From Tsuneonella flava (GTDB lineage: Bacteria; Pseudomonadota; Alphaproteobacteria; Sphingomonadales; Sphingomonadaceae): a stretch of DNA of 64,000 bases. Within the stretch, counting starts at the first letter, position 1; every line of letters starts with the position of its first letter. The stretch spans positions 186,001 to 250,000 of the forward strand of contig NZ_PHSO01000005.1 in assembly GCF_002870965.1 (NCBI RefSeq), in the 5' to 3' direction. The position numbers and the translations under genes are program-made. Positions 9,666 to 18,736 of the stretch are shown in pieces. Below the pieces are notes generated by a model. The model searched no databases. It saw only the letters and a list, made by a program, of their open reading frames with translations, and was not told the origin of the DNA.

Positions 9666-9681
9666 TGTTTCACGTGAAACA
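9666..9681. other. Perfect parS site between mnmE and mnmG
   Basis: TGTTTCACGTGAAACA is a perfect 16-bp palindrome and an exact parS consensus. It is the strongest of the sites and lies just after the mnmE stop codon. Confidence 0.97.
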
Positions 9682-9687
9682 TCGGAG

Positions 9688-10959
9688 CTATTTTCCGATA
9701 CAGAAACGACCAAACAATGCATCCAGCATGTCTTCCGTTGTCGCCCGCCCGGTCAATCTATCAAACGCCACACGGACAGAACGCAATTGTTCAGCCACTA
9801 TCAACGCATCTCTTTGAACATCGATGCCGCGCAATGCCTCATAGGCATCCTGAAGTATTCCATGCTGACGGGCATTGAGAGCCCCCTCGCCCGGCTTGGG
9901 AAGACAGGTTCGGGCATGTTCAATCAGTTGACGTTTCAGCTCACCAATACCGAAGCCGTCGCTGGCAGACACCCGCAATCTGGGAGAAGCCTTTGTCGCA
10001 TGACCTGCATCGGCCTTGCTCTCAATCTCCCAGGCATCATCAGGCCCTTGCCCTTCCGGGCCAAGCCAGAGCACCAGATCGGCATTACCCATTGCTGCCT
10101 GTGCCCGCCCGATTCCTTCGCGCTCAATCGCGTCGTCACTACCATCATGCAAGCCTGCGGTGTCGACAAAGGTGAACGGTACTCCATCAATCGCGACCGA
10201 GCGCTCGATAATGTCACGCGTTGTACCTGCTATCGGAGAGACAATTGCTGCTTCATTTTCCAACAAAACATTGAATAAGCTTGACTTTCCAGCATTAGGC
10301 GGGCCTGCCAGCACCACTCTGAACCCTGCCTTTAGCGGTTCGCTACGCGGCCTTGCCAGCCAGTCGGCAATGTCTCCCGCCAACGTATCGACTCGTGATC
10401 CGAAATTGCCGGGAAGACCGCTGACATCGTCTTCATCTCCGAAATCGAGCACCGCCTCGACCAACGCCGAAAGACCCAACACACGCTCGCGCCAGTCATC
10501 GACGGTCCGCGATAATGCACCCGACGCCAATGCCATTGCCGCACGCCGCTGCAGCTCCGTCTCCGCCTCAAGCAGGTCGGCCAGTCCTTCTGCCTCGGCA
10601 AGATCGATTCGCCCATTGGCAAAAGCACGGCGCGTAAATTCTCCTGGCTGCGCGCGCCGCAACCCCGCCGAATCCAGCGCAGCTTCCACAACGGATACTA
10701 CCGCACGCCCACCGTGGAGGTGAAGCTCCACCGTATCTTCACCCGTCGCAGTACCCGGCCCCGGAAGCCAAAGAACCAGCGCGCGATCGAGCAAATCGCC
10801 AGCGGAATTATACAGCCGCGCCGCCACGGCCCGCCGTGGCTCAGGCACTTTGCCTGACAGCTCTGCCAAAGCTTCGCGAGCCCGCGGACCACTTATCCTT
10901 ACGACAGCAATCGCGGCAGGCGGCGCGCCACTGGACAAGGCAAAGATAGTGTCGGTCAT
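9688..10959 (-). CDS. mnmE: tRNA modification GTPase MnmE (TrmE)
   Basis: A 423-residue protein: an N-terminal folate-binding domain (IFALSSGAPPAAIAVVRISGP), a helical domain with the G domain inserted (Walker A GPPNAGKSS, switch II DTAGLHDG), and the C-terminal FCIGK carrying the essential Cys. It is somewhat shorter than the E. coli protein (about 454), which is normal for sphingomonads. It works with MnmG on tRNA U34. It is followed by parS sites and mnmG. Confidence 0.95.
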   Translation of the reverse strand: MTDTIFALSSGAPPAAIAVVRISGPRAREALAELSGKVPEPRRAVAARLYNSAGDLLDRALVLWLPGPGTATGEDTVELHLHGGRAVVSVVEAALDSAGLRRAQPGEFTRRAFANGRIDLAEAEGLADLLEAETELQRRAAMALASGALSRTVDDWRERVLGLSALVEAVLDFGDEDDVSGLPGNFGSRVDTLAGDIADWLARPRSEPLKAGFRVVLAGPPNAGKSSLFNVLLENEAAIVSPIAGTTRDIIERSVAIDGVPFTFVDTAGLHDGSDDAIEREGIGRAQAAMGNADLVLWLGPEGQGPDDAWEIESKADAGHATKASPRLRVSASDGFGIGELKRQLIEHARTCLPKPGEGALNARQHGILQDAYEALRGIDVQRDALIVAEQLRSVRVAFDRLTGRATTEDMLDALFGRFCIGK

Positions 10960-11007
10960 CAGGACAGCCGGACGATGAATTTTTGCTTCGCTACCCGCCC
11001 TTTATCC

Positions 11008-11283
11008 CTACTTGTCCTTATCAGATTTGCCCGCGGCTGCACCGCTGGCCGCACCCTGCGCCTTCACCGCACCTTCGATGAAATTCTGAAACAGCTTCAT
11101 TCCCACCTGCCCCATCGGAGCGAGCTGATTGGCATATTCCTGAAGCTTTTCAGTGCTACCCACACCCTTCATCGCCTTCGTCATCATCTCGACATAGACA
11201 TCGTTGGCCTGGCCAACGTCCGGCAATCCCATGAAGGTCCGGGCTTCTTCCGGCGTGCAATCGATTTCGACATGGACCTTCAT
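11008..11283 (-). CDS. DUF6489-like small protein
   Basis: A 91-residue soluble protein starting MKVHVEIDCTPEEARTFMGLPDV, with an amphipathic helical middle and an Ala/Gly/Lys-rich C-terminal tail. The family is of unknown function and, as I recall, is found mainly in alphaproteobacteria; no catalytic motif is visible. It is 48 bp upstream of mnmE on the same strand, so it probably leads the mnmE-parB operon. Confidence 0.75.
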   Translation of the reverse strand: MKVHVEIDCTPEEARTFMGLPDVGQANDVYVEMMTKAMKGVGSTEKLQEYANQLAPMGQVGMKLFQNFIEGAVKAQGAASGAAAGKSDKDK

Positions 11284-11383
11284 TACAGCTTCTCCGTTAT
11301 ACGTAAGTTATACATCTTGGCTTGCCGCGCCCCATCCGCAAGCCCTACGCTCAAATGTGCATCCAAAAGACGGGAGATATCGC

Positions 11384-12082
11384 GTGACTACCGAAACCAC
11401 GATCCATACTCTTTCTGGCGACGGCAGCTTTTCCGCATATGTAGCTAAACCGGCCAATGAACCGAAAGCAGCCATTGTCGTTATACAGGAAATCTTCGGT
11501 GTAAATGCCGGGATCCGCCGTAAGTGCGATCTGCTGGCGGAACAAGGCTATCTAGCCGTTGCGCCCGACCTGTTCTGGCGACTGGAACCGGGGATCGAAC
11601 TCGACCCCGATATCGAGCCGGAATTTCAGCGTGCACTCGATCTGATGGGCAAGTTCAATCAGGATCAGGGTATCCGGGACATCGAAGCAACGATCAAATG
11701 GGCCCGTACGGAAAGTGGCGGCAGGAAAGTCGGTGCCGTGGGTTACTGCCTCGGTGGGCGTCTGGCCTATATGACCGCGGCTCGCACAGATGTTGATGCA
11801 TCTGTCGGGTATTATGCGGTTGGCCTTCCCGATCTGCTGCGCGAAAGCCATGCCATATCCAACCAACTTATGTTGCATATACCGACCGCCGACGGATTCG
11901 TCCCGCCTGAGGCACAAAAAGCGATGCATGAAGGGCTTGATGAGCATCCCAAGGTTACGTTGCACGACTATGCAGGATTGGATCACGGCTTCGCCACTCA
12001 GTTCGGCAAGCGTCGTGACGAACAAGGCGCAACTCTTGCCGACAGCCGTACCGAAGCCTTTTTTGCGGAGCACCTCGCGTAA
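11384..12082 (+). CDS. Dienelactone hydrolase family protein
   Basis: A 232-residue alpha/beta hydrolase. The triad expected for the family is present: nucleophile C122 in GYCLGGR, D170 in PTADGFVP and H201 in GLDHGF. The activating Glu is E36 in QEIFG. Dienelactone hydrolases open lactones in chloroaromatic catabolism, but most homologues have unknown substrates. The GTG start at 11384 has an upstream GGGAG; a longer frame runs antisense into DUF6489 and is unlikely. The stop overlaps the next ATG (TAATG), so it is coupled to the FMN protein. Confidence 0.88.
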   Translation: MTTETTIHTLSGDGSFSAYVAKPANEPKAAIVVIQEIFGVNAGIRRKCDLLAEQGYLAVAPDLFWRLEPGIELDPDIEPEFQRALDLMGKFNQDQGIRDIEATIKWARTESGGRKVGAVGYCLGGRLAYMTAARTDVDASVGYYAVGLPDLLRESHAISNQLMLHIPTADGFVPPEAQKAMHEGLDEHPKVTLHDYAGLDHGFATQFGKRRDEQGATLADSRTEAFFAEHLA

Positions 12083-13704
12083 TGATCTTTAGCGCCGCCA
12101 CGCGTCACCACACGGAAAACCTCTTTGCACGGATGCTGCCACTGCTGACATTGGCAGTTTTCACTCTGCTATTGTTGTGGCTCGGTGGCCCGTGGCGGTG
12201 GGGTCTGATCGCTACGCTTCCGTTGCTCGCACTCGCCATCTGGGATTTCTTCCAGCACGAACACTCATTGCGACGCAATTACCCCCTGCTCGCCAGAGTC
12301 CGGTGGGCAATGGAAGACCTGCGCCCGTTTGCCCGCGCCTATATAGTCGAAGGCGATCTGGAAGGTCGCCCCTTCAACCACGACGAACGTTCACTGGTCT
12401 ATGCGCGAGCCAAAAAGGCGCTGGACGATCACCCCTTCGGCACCGAACTGGACGTCTATTCCGATGAATACGAGTGGCTCGCCCATTCCATCGTGCCGAA
12501 CGAAAAGGCTCCCAAAGACTGGCGCGTGACAGTCGGTACAGAGCAATGCAAACGTCCATATTCCGCTGCTTTGCTGAACATTTCCGCGATGAGTTTCGGT
12601 TCGCTGTCCGCCAACGCGATCATGGCGCTGAACAAAGGGGCCGCGCTTGGGGGATTCTATCACGATACCGGCGAAGGCGGCCTGTCGAAATATCATCGCG
12701 CGCATGGTGGCGACCTCGTTTGGGAAATCGGTAGCGGATATTTTGGGTGCCGCGATGAAAAAGGGGGTTTCGATGAAGGCCTGTTCAGCGAAACGGCCAG
12801 TATCGATCAGGTCAAAATGGTCGAAATCAAGCTTAGCCAGGGGGCCAAACCGGGTCACGGCGGCGTGTTGCCAGGCCCGAAGGTAAGCGAGGAAATCGCT
12901 GAAACCCGTCATGTGAAAGTTGGGCAGGATTGCGTATCGCCCGCTGCCCACTCCACCTTTTCTACGCCGATTGAATTGCTCGAATGGGCAGCCAGGCTGC
13001 GCGATCTGTCGGGTGGCAAGCCAGTGGGTATCAAACTATGCGTCGGCCAACCGCACGAAGTATTCGCAATCATGAAGGCGATGCGCGAAACCGGCATCCG
13101 GCTCGATTTCATCGTCGTCGATGGTGCCGAGGGAGGCACTGGCGCTGCCCCGGTCGAACTGTCCAACCGTGTTGGCATGCCACTGCGCGAGGGCCTGATC
13201 CTTGTCCGTAACGCATTGATAGGCTGTGATTTAAAGGGTGAAATCAAGTTAGGAACATCGGGCAAGGTACATTCCGGTGCTGGCCTGGCGATGAATATCG
13301 GGCTGGGTGCCGACTGGTGTAATGCCGCGCGCGCGATGATGTTTTCGCTCGGATGTGTTCAGTCAATGCGATGCCACGAAGATACCTGCCCCACCGGCAT
13401 CGCAACGCAAGACAAGACCCGGCAACGCGGTCTGGTGGTGGAAGACAAGGCCGAACGTGTCGCAAACTTCCAGAATGCCACCATTCAGGCTCTGCGGACG
13501 ATGGTCGTCGCTATGGGGCTCGATAACCCCTGGCAAATCACCCCCGATCACATCAACGAACGTCTCAACAGCGCGCGGGCCCATGCAATCGATCGAATTT
13601 ATGATTTCCTGCCCAACGGCATTTTGTTGTCCGATCCTGACTCGACACACTATTCTCGATACTGGAATGCCGCACAGGCGCACACTTTCCAGAGGGTGAT
13701 ATGA
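12082..13704 (+). CDS. Membrane-anchored FMN-binding glutamate synthase family protein
   Basis: A 540-residue protein. Two hydrophobic segments (about residues 18-55) suggest a membrane anchor. The rest matches the FMN/[3Fe-4S] synthase domain of GltB: ISAMSFGSLSANAIMALN, GEGGLSKYH, KPGHGGVLPG, DGAEGGTGAAP, and a three-Cys motif GCVQSMRCHEDTCPTG near residues 424-437 that would hold the 3Fe-4S cluster. No amidotransferase domain or GltD partner is present, so glutamate synthesis is not supported. It lies in a coupled three-gene operon with a hydrolase and an NTF2-like protein. The substrate is unknown. Confidence 0.85.
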   Translation: MIFSAATRHHTENLFARMLPLLTLAVFTLLLLWLGGPWRWGLIATLPLLALAIWDFFQHEHSLRRNYPLLARVRWAMEDLRPFARAYIVEGDLEGRPFNHDERSLVYARAKKALDDHPFGTELDVYSDEYEWLAHSIVPNEKAPKDWRVTVGTEQCKRPYSAALLNISAMSFGSLSANAIMALNKGAALGGFYHDTGEGGLSKYHRAHGGDLVWEIGSGYFGCRDEKGGFDEGLFSETASIDQVKMVEIKLSQGAKPGHGGVLPGPKVSEEIAETRHVKVGQDCVSPAAHSTFSTPIELLEWAARLRDLSGGKPVGIKLCVGQPHEVFAIMKAMRETGIRLDFIVVDGAEGGTGAAPVELSNRVGMPLREGLILVRNALIGCDLKGEIKLGTSGKVHSGAGLAMNIGLGADWCNAARAMMFSLGCVQSMRCHEDTCPTGIATQDKTRQRGLVVEDKAERVANFQNATIQALRTMVVAMGLDNPWQITPDHINERLNSARAHAIDRIYDFLPNGILLSDPDSTHYSRYWNAAQAHTFQRVI

Positions 13705-14099
13705 AGCCACACAAGGGGCTGGAGAACTGGCATCGCGTTCTGGAAGGCGGAAACCAGCCCGACGAACTGGCGGCGATCATTCGCGAAGATGCCGTGTTCC
13801 ATTCCCCGGTGGTCCATACACCGCAGATGGGGCGCGACATTGTCGTCACCTATCTCGCGGCAGCTGGCGTGGTGTTGAAGACCGATAAATTCCACTACGC
13901 GCGCGAATTGCTGGATGGAAATCAGGCGCTGCTGGAATTTTACACAGAGCTGGATGGCGTGCAGATCAACGGCATCGACCTGATCACTTTCGATGATGAT
14001 GGAATGATCACCGATTTCAAGGTGATGGTTCGCCCGCTAAAGGCGATCAACAAAGTGTGGGAAAAGATGGGCGCTCATCTGGCGAAAGCATCAGTCTAG
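13701..14099 (+). CDS. NTF2-like / SnoaL-fold protein
   Basis: A 132-residue protein. The pattern WHRVLEGGNQPDELAAIIREDAVFHSPV, then LLEFYTELDGVQINGIDLITFDDDGMITDFKVMVRP, is typical of the cone-shaped NTF2-like fold used by small isomerases, cyclases and polyketide-tailoring enzymes. The start overlaps the previous stop by 4 bp. Its position in the operon suggests it acts on a product of the FMN or hydrolase enzyme. It converges on the ATPase gene with a 9-bp 3' overlap. Confidence 0.78.
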   Translation: MKPHKGLENWHRVLEGGNQPDELAAIIREDAVFHSPVVHTPQMGRDIVVTYLAAAGVVLKTDKFHYARELLDGNQALLEFYTELDGVQINGIDLITFDDDGMITDFKVMVRPLKAINKVWEKMGAHLAKASV

Positions 14100-14621
14100 A
14101 CACTCGATCACGAAATCGGCTCGCTCAGCCACTTCGGTAAACGGCAGATCGATCAACTCATATCCATAATCGCGCCAGGCGACACAAACCGCGGCATCGC
14201 TGGCCCGCGCCTGATCCCAATCCTGAATCCGCTCCTCATCCGGACGATAGATCTCCCGCCACGGTGGCGCGCGGAAGATCGGGCCGCTATAGCGAGTATC
14301 GCGACATATCCGGTCCATCATTTCTGGCACCGGTAAGCCTTCAAGCCTCAGAAAACCTACTGTATCGGGAAACCCTCGGTCGAATATGGTAGCTCCATCA
14401 CGCTCACCAGCTCTTTTGAAACTGACCTGTTCTCGCGCAAACATCGCCTCGGCAAAGCCTTTAGGGTCGCGCTCCCGCAGAGCCATACCCTCAGAACCCT
14501 GCAGAATGGCGCGCGCAGCCTCTTCCTCAATGGAGAAACCGCGCCGCGCCAATTCGGCCAGCAATGTCGACTTGCCCGCGCCCGGGCCACCGGTAACCAC
14601 CGCACGGATCGGGCCGGGCAT
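14091..14621 (-). CDS. AAA family P-loop ATPase/kinase
   Basis: A 176-residue protein with Walker A GGPGAGKST at residues 11-19. It continues with RDGATIFDRGFPDTVGF, a lid-like Arg-rich region and PFRAPPWREIYRPDEERIQ-like residues. This matches the AAA_28 group of small predicted ATPases, which resemble nucleoside or metabolite kinases. The substrate is unknown. It lies 6 bp downstream of rho. Confidence 0.75.
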   Translation of the reverse strand: MPGPIRAVVTGGPGAGKSTLLAELARRGFSIEEEAARAILQGSEGMALRERDPKGFAEAMFAREQVSFKRAGERDGATIFDRGFPDTVGFLRLEGLPVPEMMDRICRDTRYSGPIFRAPPWREIYRPDEERIQDWDQARASDAAVCVAWRDYGYELIDLPFTEVAERADFVIECLD

Positions 14622-14627
14622 GGCCGT

Positions 14628-15893
14628 TTACTGATTCATTGTTGCGAAGAAATCTTCGTTGGTCTTGGAATCCTTCATCTTGTCGAGAAGGAATTCCATC
14701 GCATCGATAGTGCCCATCTGCATCAGAATACGGCGCAGGACCCACATCTTGGAGAGCTTGTCCTTCTCCACCAGCAATTCTTCCTTGCGGGTGCCGCTCT
14801 TGCCGACATCCAGCGCGGGGAAGATACGCTTGTCGGCCACCTTGCGGTCGAGCACGATTTCGCTGTTACCGGTGCCCTTGAATTCTTCGAAGATCACTTC
14901 GTCCATCCGGCTGCCGGTGTCTATCAGTGCGGTGGCGATAATCGACAGCGAGCCGCCCTCCTCGATATTACGCGCCGCGCCGAAGAAACGCTTGGGCCGC
15001 TGGAGCGCGTTGGCATCGACACCGCCGGTCAACACTTTGCCGCTGCTCGGCACAACGGTGTTGTACGCCCGACCGAGACGAGTGATCGAGTCCAGCAGGA
15101 TCACGACGTCCTTCTTATGTTCGACCAGACGTTTCGCCTTTTCGATCACCATTTCAGCAACTTGAACGTGGCGCTGCGCCGGTTCGTCAAACGTGGAAGA
15201 GATCACTTCGCCCTTCACGCTGCGCTGCATGTCGGTCACTTCTTCCGGGCGTTCGTCCACCAGCAAAACCAGCAGGAACACTTCCGGGTGATTGTCGGTG
15301 ATCGCCTTAGCGATATTCTGCAGCAACACCGTCTTACCAGTGCGCGGCGGAGCGACGATCAGAGCACGCTGCCCCTTGCCCTGCGGGCTGATAATATCGA
15401 TCACCCGCGCGCTTTTGTCCTTCACTGTCGGGTCGAGCGTATCGAGCGACAGTTTCTCTTCCGGGTACAGCGGCGTCAGGTTGTCGAAATTGGTCCGGTG
15501 GCGAACAGCGTCAGGGCTGTCGTAATTGACCGCGGTAAGGCTGGTCAACGCGAAATAGCGCTCGCCTTCCTTGGGCGCACGAATTTCACCTTCGACGGTG
15601 TCGCCGGTGCGAAGGCCCCATTTACGGACCTGATTGGGCGACACGTAAATATCGTCCGGCCCGGCGAGATAGTTCGCTTCCGGGCTACGAAGAAATCCAA
15701 AACCATCGCTCAGCACTTCGATCGTGCCGATACCCATGATTTTTTCTTCGTATTCTTCGTCTTCAGCGAGTTCGCGCAGGATGGAAAACAGCAGATCCTG
15801 CCGCCGCATCGTGCTGGCGCCTTCGACGCCCAGTTCTTCGGCCATGCTCACGAGCTCGGCCGGCGCTTTTTTCTTCAGTTCTTTCAAATGCAT
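14628..15893 (-). CDS. rho: Transcription termination factor Rho
   Basis: A 421-residue hexameric RNA helicase: an N-terminal Rho-N helical domain (about 1-45), a cold-shock-like RNA-binding domain ([18 protein letters not shown], 54-71), and a RecA-like ATPase with Walker A APPRTGKT at 181-188, [14 protein letters not shown] and [12 protein letters not shown]. It releases transcripts at C-rich, unstructured sites. A 170-bp leader separates it from hemJ; rho genes are often autoregulated through such leaders, but no specific attenuator is visible here. Confidence 0.97.
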   Translation of the reverse strand: MHLKELKKKAPAELVSMAEELGVEGASTMRRQDLLFSILRELAEDEEYEEKIMGIGTIEVLSDGFGFLRSPEANYLAGPDDIYVSPNQVRKWGLRTGDTVEGEIRAPKEGERYFALTSLTAVNYDSPDAVRHRTNFDNLTPLYPEEKLSLDTLDPTVKDKSARVIDIISPQGKGQRALIVAPPRTGKTVLLQNIAKAITDNHPEVFLLVLLVDERPEEVTDMQRSVKGEVISSTFDEPAQRHVQVAEMVIEKAKRLVEHKKDVVILLDSITRLGRAYNTVVPSSGKVLTGGVDANALQRPKRFFGAARNIEEGGSLSIIATALIDTGSRMDEVIFEEFKGTGNSEIVLDRKVADKRIFPALDVGKSGTRKEELLVEKDKLSKMWVLRRILMQMGTIDAMEFLLDKMKDSKTNEDFFATMNQ

Positions 15894-16064
15894 GGAATGA
15901 TTCCAGTTGGAGGTGTCACGGCCGGCCGGTCATCTGGGCTTGGAGAAAGCGGACCGGGGCGGATCGCTGAAAATGCGATGCAGCCCGAAGCCGGTTGATA
16001 GGCAGGGGAAATACTGCGTGCCGCGAGCGGCGTCAATCGAATGCGTATGCGGTTCGTCGTCCGG

Positions 16065-16508
16065 TTATATCGGACGGACGATCACCAGCACTACCACCAG
16101 CGCAGCGACAATCCCCGGTACTTCGTTGAGCAGGCGGAGCTGTTTGTCTCCCAGGGTCCGTTCCCCGCGGGCCAGCTTCTTCGCATAACCCGCCATCCAC
16201 CCGTGATAGCCAGACAGCAGCAACACGAGAAACAGCTTGGCATGAAGCCAGGGCTCGCCCCACAGATGCTGGCTGGTTGCGAGCAAAATCCCGAACACCC
16301 ACACGACCACCATCGATGGATTAAGAATAATCTTGAGCAACTTACGCTCGCGGTCAATCCATTTGGAATCTTCCGCAGAGCCAATTTCGGTTTCCTGATG
16401 ATACACGAAATAGCGTGGGAGCATGAACAGCCCCGCCATCCAGAAAATCACGAAAATGATGTGACCGGCCTTCAGCCACAGGTACGTCATCGCCAGCGCG
16501 CCTTGCAT
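16065..16508 (-). CDS. hemJ: Protoporphyrinogen IX oxidase HemJ (CopD-like membrane protein)
   Basis: A 147-residue, four-helix membrane protein. WLKAGHIIFVIFWMAGLFMLPRYFVYH contains the conserved His of the HemJ/UPF0093 family, followed by WIDRERKLLKIILNP and GYAKKLARGERTLGDKQLRLLNEVP. HemJ oxidises protoporphyrinogen to protoporphyrin. Adjacency to hemE supports the heme assignment. A second start, ATG at 16490 (MTYLWLKAGH), is equally plausible. Confidence 0.87.
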   Translation of the reverse strand: MQGALAMTYLWLKAGHIIFVIFWMAGLFMLPRYFVYHQETEIGSAEDSKWIDRERKLLKIILNPSMVVVWVFGILLATSQHLWGEPWLHAKLFLVLLLSGYHGWMAGYAKKLARGERTLGDKQLRLLNEVPGIVAALVVVLVIVRPI

Positions 16509-16539
16509 GATGCCCAGATAGGCGTTGAAAGCCGCATAG

Positions 16540-17565
16540 TCACCCCCTCCAGCTACGAACTGTGGTTTTCAACCGTTCAACGTGTTCGATCGGAGTACGC
16601 CGGTCGATCCCGTGGCCGAGATTGAACACGTGCGGACGATCGGCAAATGCGCGCAGAATCGTTTGCGCTCGCATCTCCAGCGCCTCTCCACCCGACAACA
16701 GCAACAGAGGATCGAGATTGCCCTGCACCGGCATCCCGCCTGGCAGTTCGCGTGCGGCCCATTCGGGGTCGATGGTTTCATCCACACCCACGGCATCCAC
16801 ACCGGTATCGCGCGCATAAAGCGGCAATTTCTCGCCCGCGCCCTTTGGAAAACCGATTACCGGGACACCGGGACACCGCTGATGCAACGCCGCGGTAATG
16901 GCTGCATTGGGGGCAATGACCCACCGGGCAAATTCGTCTGGTGCGAGACTACCGGCCCATGAATCGAACAACTGCACTGCTTCGGCGCCCGCTTCGATCT
17001 GACCCACCAGATATTCGACCGTCACATCCACGATTGCATCGATGATCGCGCTGAATCCCGCCGGATCGCGGTAGGCCATGGCCCGCGCCTCGTGCTGATC
17101 GCGGCTGCCTTCACCATTCACCATATACGTCGCAACGGTCCACGGGCTACCTGCGAAGCCCAGCAAGGTAGTCTCAGGGCTAAGTTGGGCCTTCACGCTG
17201 GTCACGGTGGCATAGATCGGCTCGAGGCGCTGAGGAACCGCCTGAAGCGACGAGAGCGTACAATCGACCAGCCTTGGACTCAGTTGCGGCCCCTCGCCCG
17301 CCAGAAATGCCAGATCCTGTCCCATCGCATAGGGCACGATCAGAATGTCGGAAAACAGGATGGCACCGTCAAATCCGAACCGGCGAATCGGTTGAATCGT
17401 AACCTCTGCTGCGGCTTGCGTATCGTACACCAGTTCAAGGAACCCGCCTTTGTCCGCCCGCAACTCGCGGTATTCGGGAAGGTAGCGTCCAGCCTGGCGC
17501 ATCAGCCACATGGGAACCGTGTCAGCGCGCGTTCCGCGCAGGGTATCGAGAAGGAGACCGGGCAT
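16540..17565 (-). CDS. hemE: Uroporphyrinogen decarboxylase HemE
   Basis: A 341-residue TIM-barrel enzyme that converts uroporphyrinogen III to coproporphyrinogen III. Signature one is PMWLMRQAGRYLPEYREL (about residues 18-35); signature two is GFAGSPWTVATYM. Other family segments are GAEAVQLFDSWAG and FNLGHGIDRRTP. I chose the ATG at 17565 (MPGLLLDTLRG); upstream in-frame starts would run into the origin region. hemE beside the origin is also the arrangement in Caulobacter crescentus. Confidence 0.95.
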   Translation of the reverse strand: MPGLLLDTLRGTRADTVPMWLMRQAGRYLPEYRELRADKGGFLELVYDTQAAAEVTIQPIRRFGFDGAILFSDILIVPYAMGQDLAFLAGEGPQLSPRLVDCTLSSLQAVPQRLEPIYATVTSVKAQLSPETTLLGFAGSPWTVATYMVNGEGSRDQHEARAMAYRDPAGFSAIIDAIVDVTVEYLVGQIEAGAEAVQLFDSWAGSLAPDEFARWVIAPNAAITAALHQRCPGVPVIGFPKGAGEKLPLYARDTGVDAVGVDETIDPEWAARELPGGMPVQGNLDPLLLLSGGEALEMRAQTILRAFADRPHVFNLGHGIDRRTPIEHVERLKTTVRSWRG

Positions 17566-17890
17566 CGTTTTTAAAGGTCCAATCCAATACAAATAAGATT
17601 CTTATATAAGATGATGGAGTCTGTTGGCCCTGTGGATTGTGGGGACAGCCGTGCCCTGCCCGATTTCTCCCCCGCTGAACAGGGCAAATGGGCCAACGAA
17701 TCATTACAATTCCGCGTCAACCAAAGGTTATCCCCGCTGTCCCCAGCCTGGGGAAAGGTCAGCGAACCTGTCCACAACTCGCCGGTTGGCGGACTCGTAG
17801 TGGGTATGAAAAGGTGGGCTTCGCTTGTCCGCAGCTCTGTCCCATGGTTTATGCCGGTACTTGTCCACAACTCGTCAGAGCCTGTCACCA
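17566..17890. other. Putative chromosomal origin of replication (oriC)
   Basis: A 325-bp gene-free gap between divergent hemE and ppsR. Near hemE is an AT-rich stretch (17580-17610) containing ATAAGA-T-TCTTAT and one GANTC (17597-17601). Next come DnaA-box-like 9-mers against TTATCCACA: 17631-17639 (TGTGGATTG, inverted, 7/9), 17728-17736 (TTATCCCCG, 7/9), 17768-17776 (CTGTCCACA, 7/9), 17825-17833 (TTGTCCGCA, 7/9) and 17861-17869 (TTGTCCACA, 8/9). In Caulobacter oriC lies next to hemE, and parS sites 8-10 kb away fit. I saw no CtrA box pair. Confidence 0.8.
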
Positions 17891-18736
17891 ATGCCGCGTC
17901 TCCACCTTCATCTGCTATCGGATTCCACCGGCGAAACGCTGGAGATGATCGCCAAGGCGGCCCTCGCGCAGTTCGAGGAAACCGATATTCAGCGCCATTT
18001 CTGGCCAATGGTTCGCAGCCGCCAGCATCTCGACCGGATCGTGCCCGATCTGGCCGCCAATCCGGGGCTGGTGCTGTTCACGCTGGTCAATGCCGAAACC
18101 CGTACCCGGCTGGAGGAGCATTGTCGTACCCTCGGCTTGCCTGCCGTCCCCGTGCTCGATGCCGTGACAGAGGCGTTGGAAACGCAACTGGGTCAGGCCG
18201 CCCATGGTCGCCCCGGCCGCCAGCATTCGATGGACGATGCCTATTTCAAGCGGGTGGAGGCGATTCATTATACGATCGCACATGACGACGGGATTGCATA
18301 CGAAGACTGGGAAGACGCCGATATCATTCTGGCGGGGGTGTCGCGCAGTTCGAAAACACCGACCAGCATCTATCTCGCCAATCGCGGGTATAAGGTCGCC
18401 AATATCCCGCTGGTAGTGGAAAGCCCGCCGCCCGATCTGCTGTTCCGCCTGCGCCGCCCGATGGTAGTTGGCCTGACGACCGCGCCCGAACGTCTGGTAC
18501 AGGTGCGGCGGAACCGGTTGCTGACAATCGCAGACGGGCAGGAAAGCACTTATGTCGATGCGGAGCGGGTGGCCGAAGAAGTGCGCTTTGCCCGCCGCAT
18601 GTTTGCCGACAATGCCTGGCCGGTGATCGATGTGACCAGGCGGTCGATTGAGGAAACCGCCGCTGCGGTGATCAAGCTGTATAACGAACGCGAAGCGCGC
18701 GAGATTCCTCCGGTCGTGGGGCCCAAGCCAATATGA
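17891..18736 (+). CDS. ppsR: Pyruvate, phosphate dikinase regulatory protein (DUF299 kinase/pyrophosphorylase)
   Basis: A 281-residue protein. [19 protein letters not shown] opens the family, and [11 protein letters not shown] (149-159) is the nucleotide-binding loop. Members use ADP to phosphorylate, and Pi to dephosphorylate, a Thr on pyruvate phosphate dikinase or PEP synthase. The target gene is not in this window. The ATG at 17891 fits the family N-terminus; a TTG 66 bp upstream would extend it through two DnaA-like boxes and is unlikely. It overlaps maf by 4 bp. Confidence 0.93.
   Translation: MPRLHLHLLSDSTGETLEMIAKAALAQFEETDIQRHFWPMVRSRQHLDRIVPDLAANPGLVLFTLVNAETRTRLEEHCRTLGLPAVPVLDAVTEALETQLGQAAHGRPGRQHSMDDAYFKRVEAIHYTIAHDDGIAYEDWEDADIILAGVSRSSKTPTSIYLANRGYKVANIPLVVESPPPDLLFRLRRPMVVGLTTAPERLVQVRRNRLLTIADGQESTYVDAERVAEEVRFARRMFADNAWPVIDVTRRSIEETAAAVIKLYNEREAREIPPVVGPKPI

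Noticed and set aside
17822-17890. Extended start of ppsR at TTG 17825
   Set aside because: The extension would translate DnaA-like boxes and has no family support; ATG 17891 gives the normal N-terminus.
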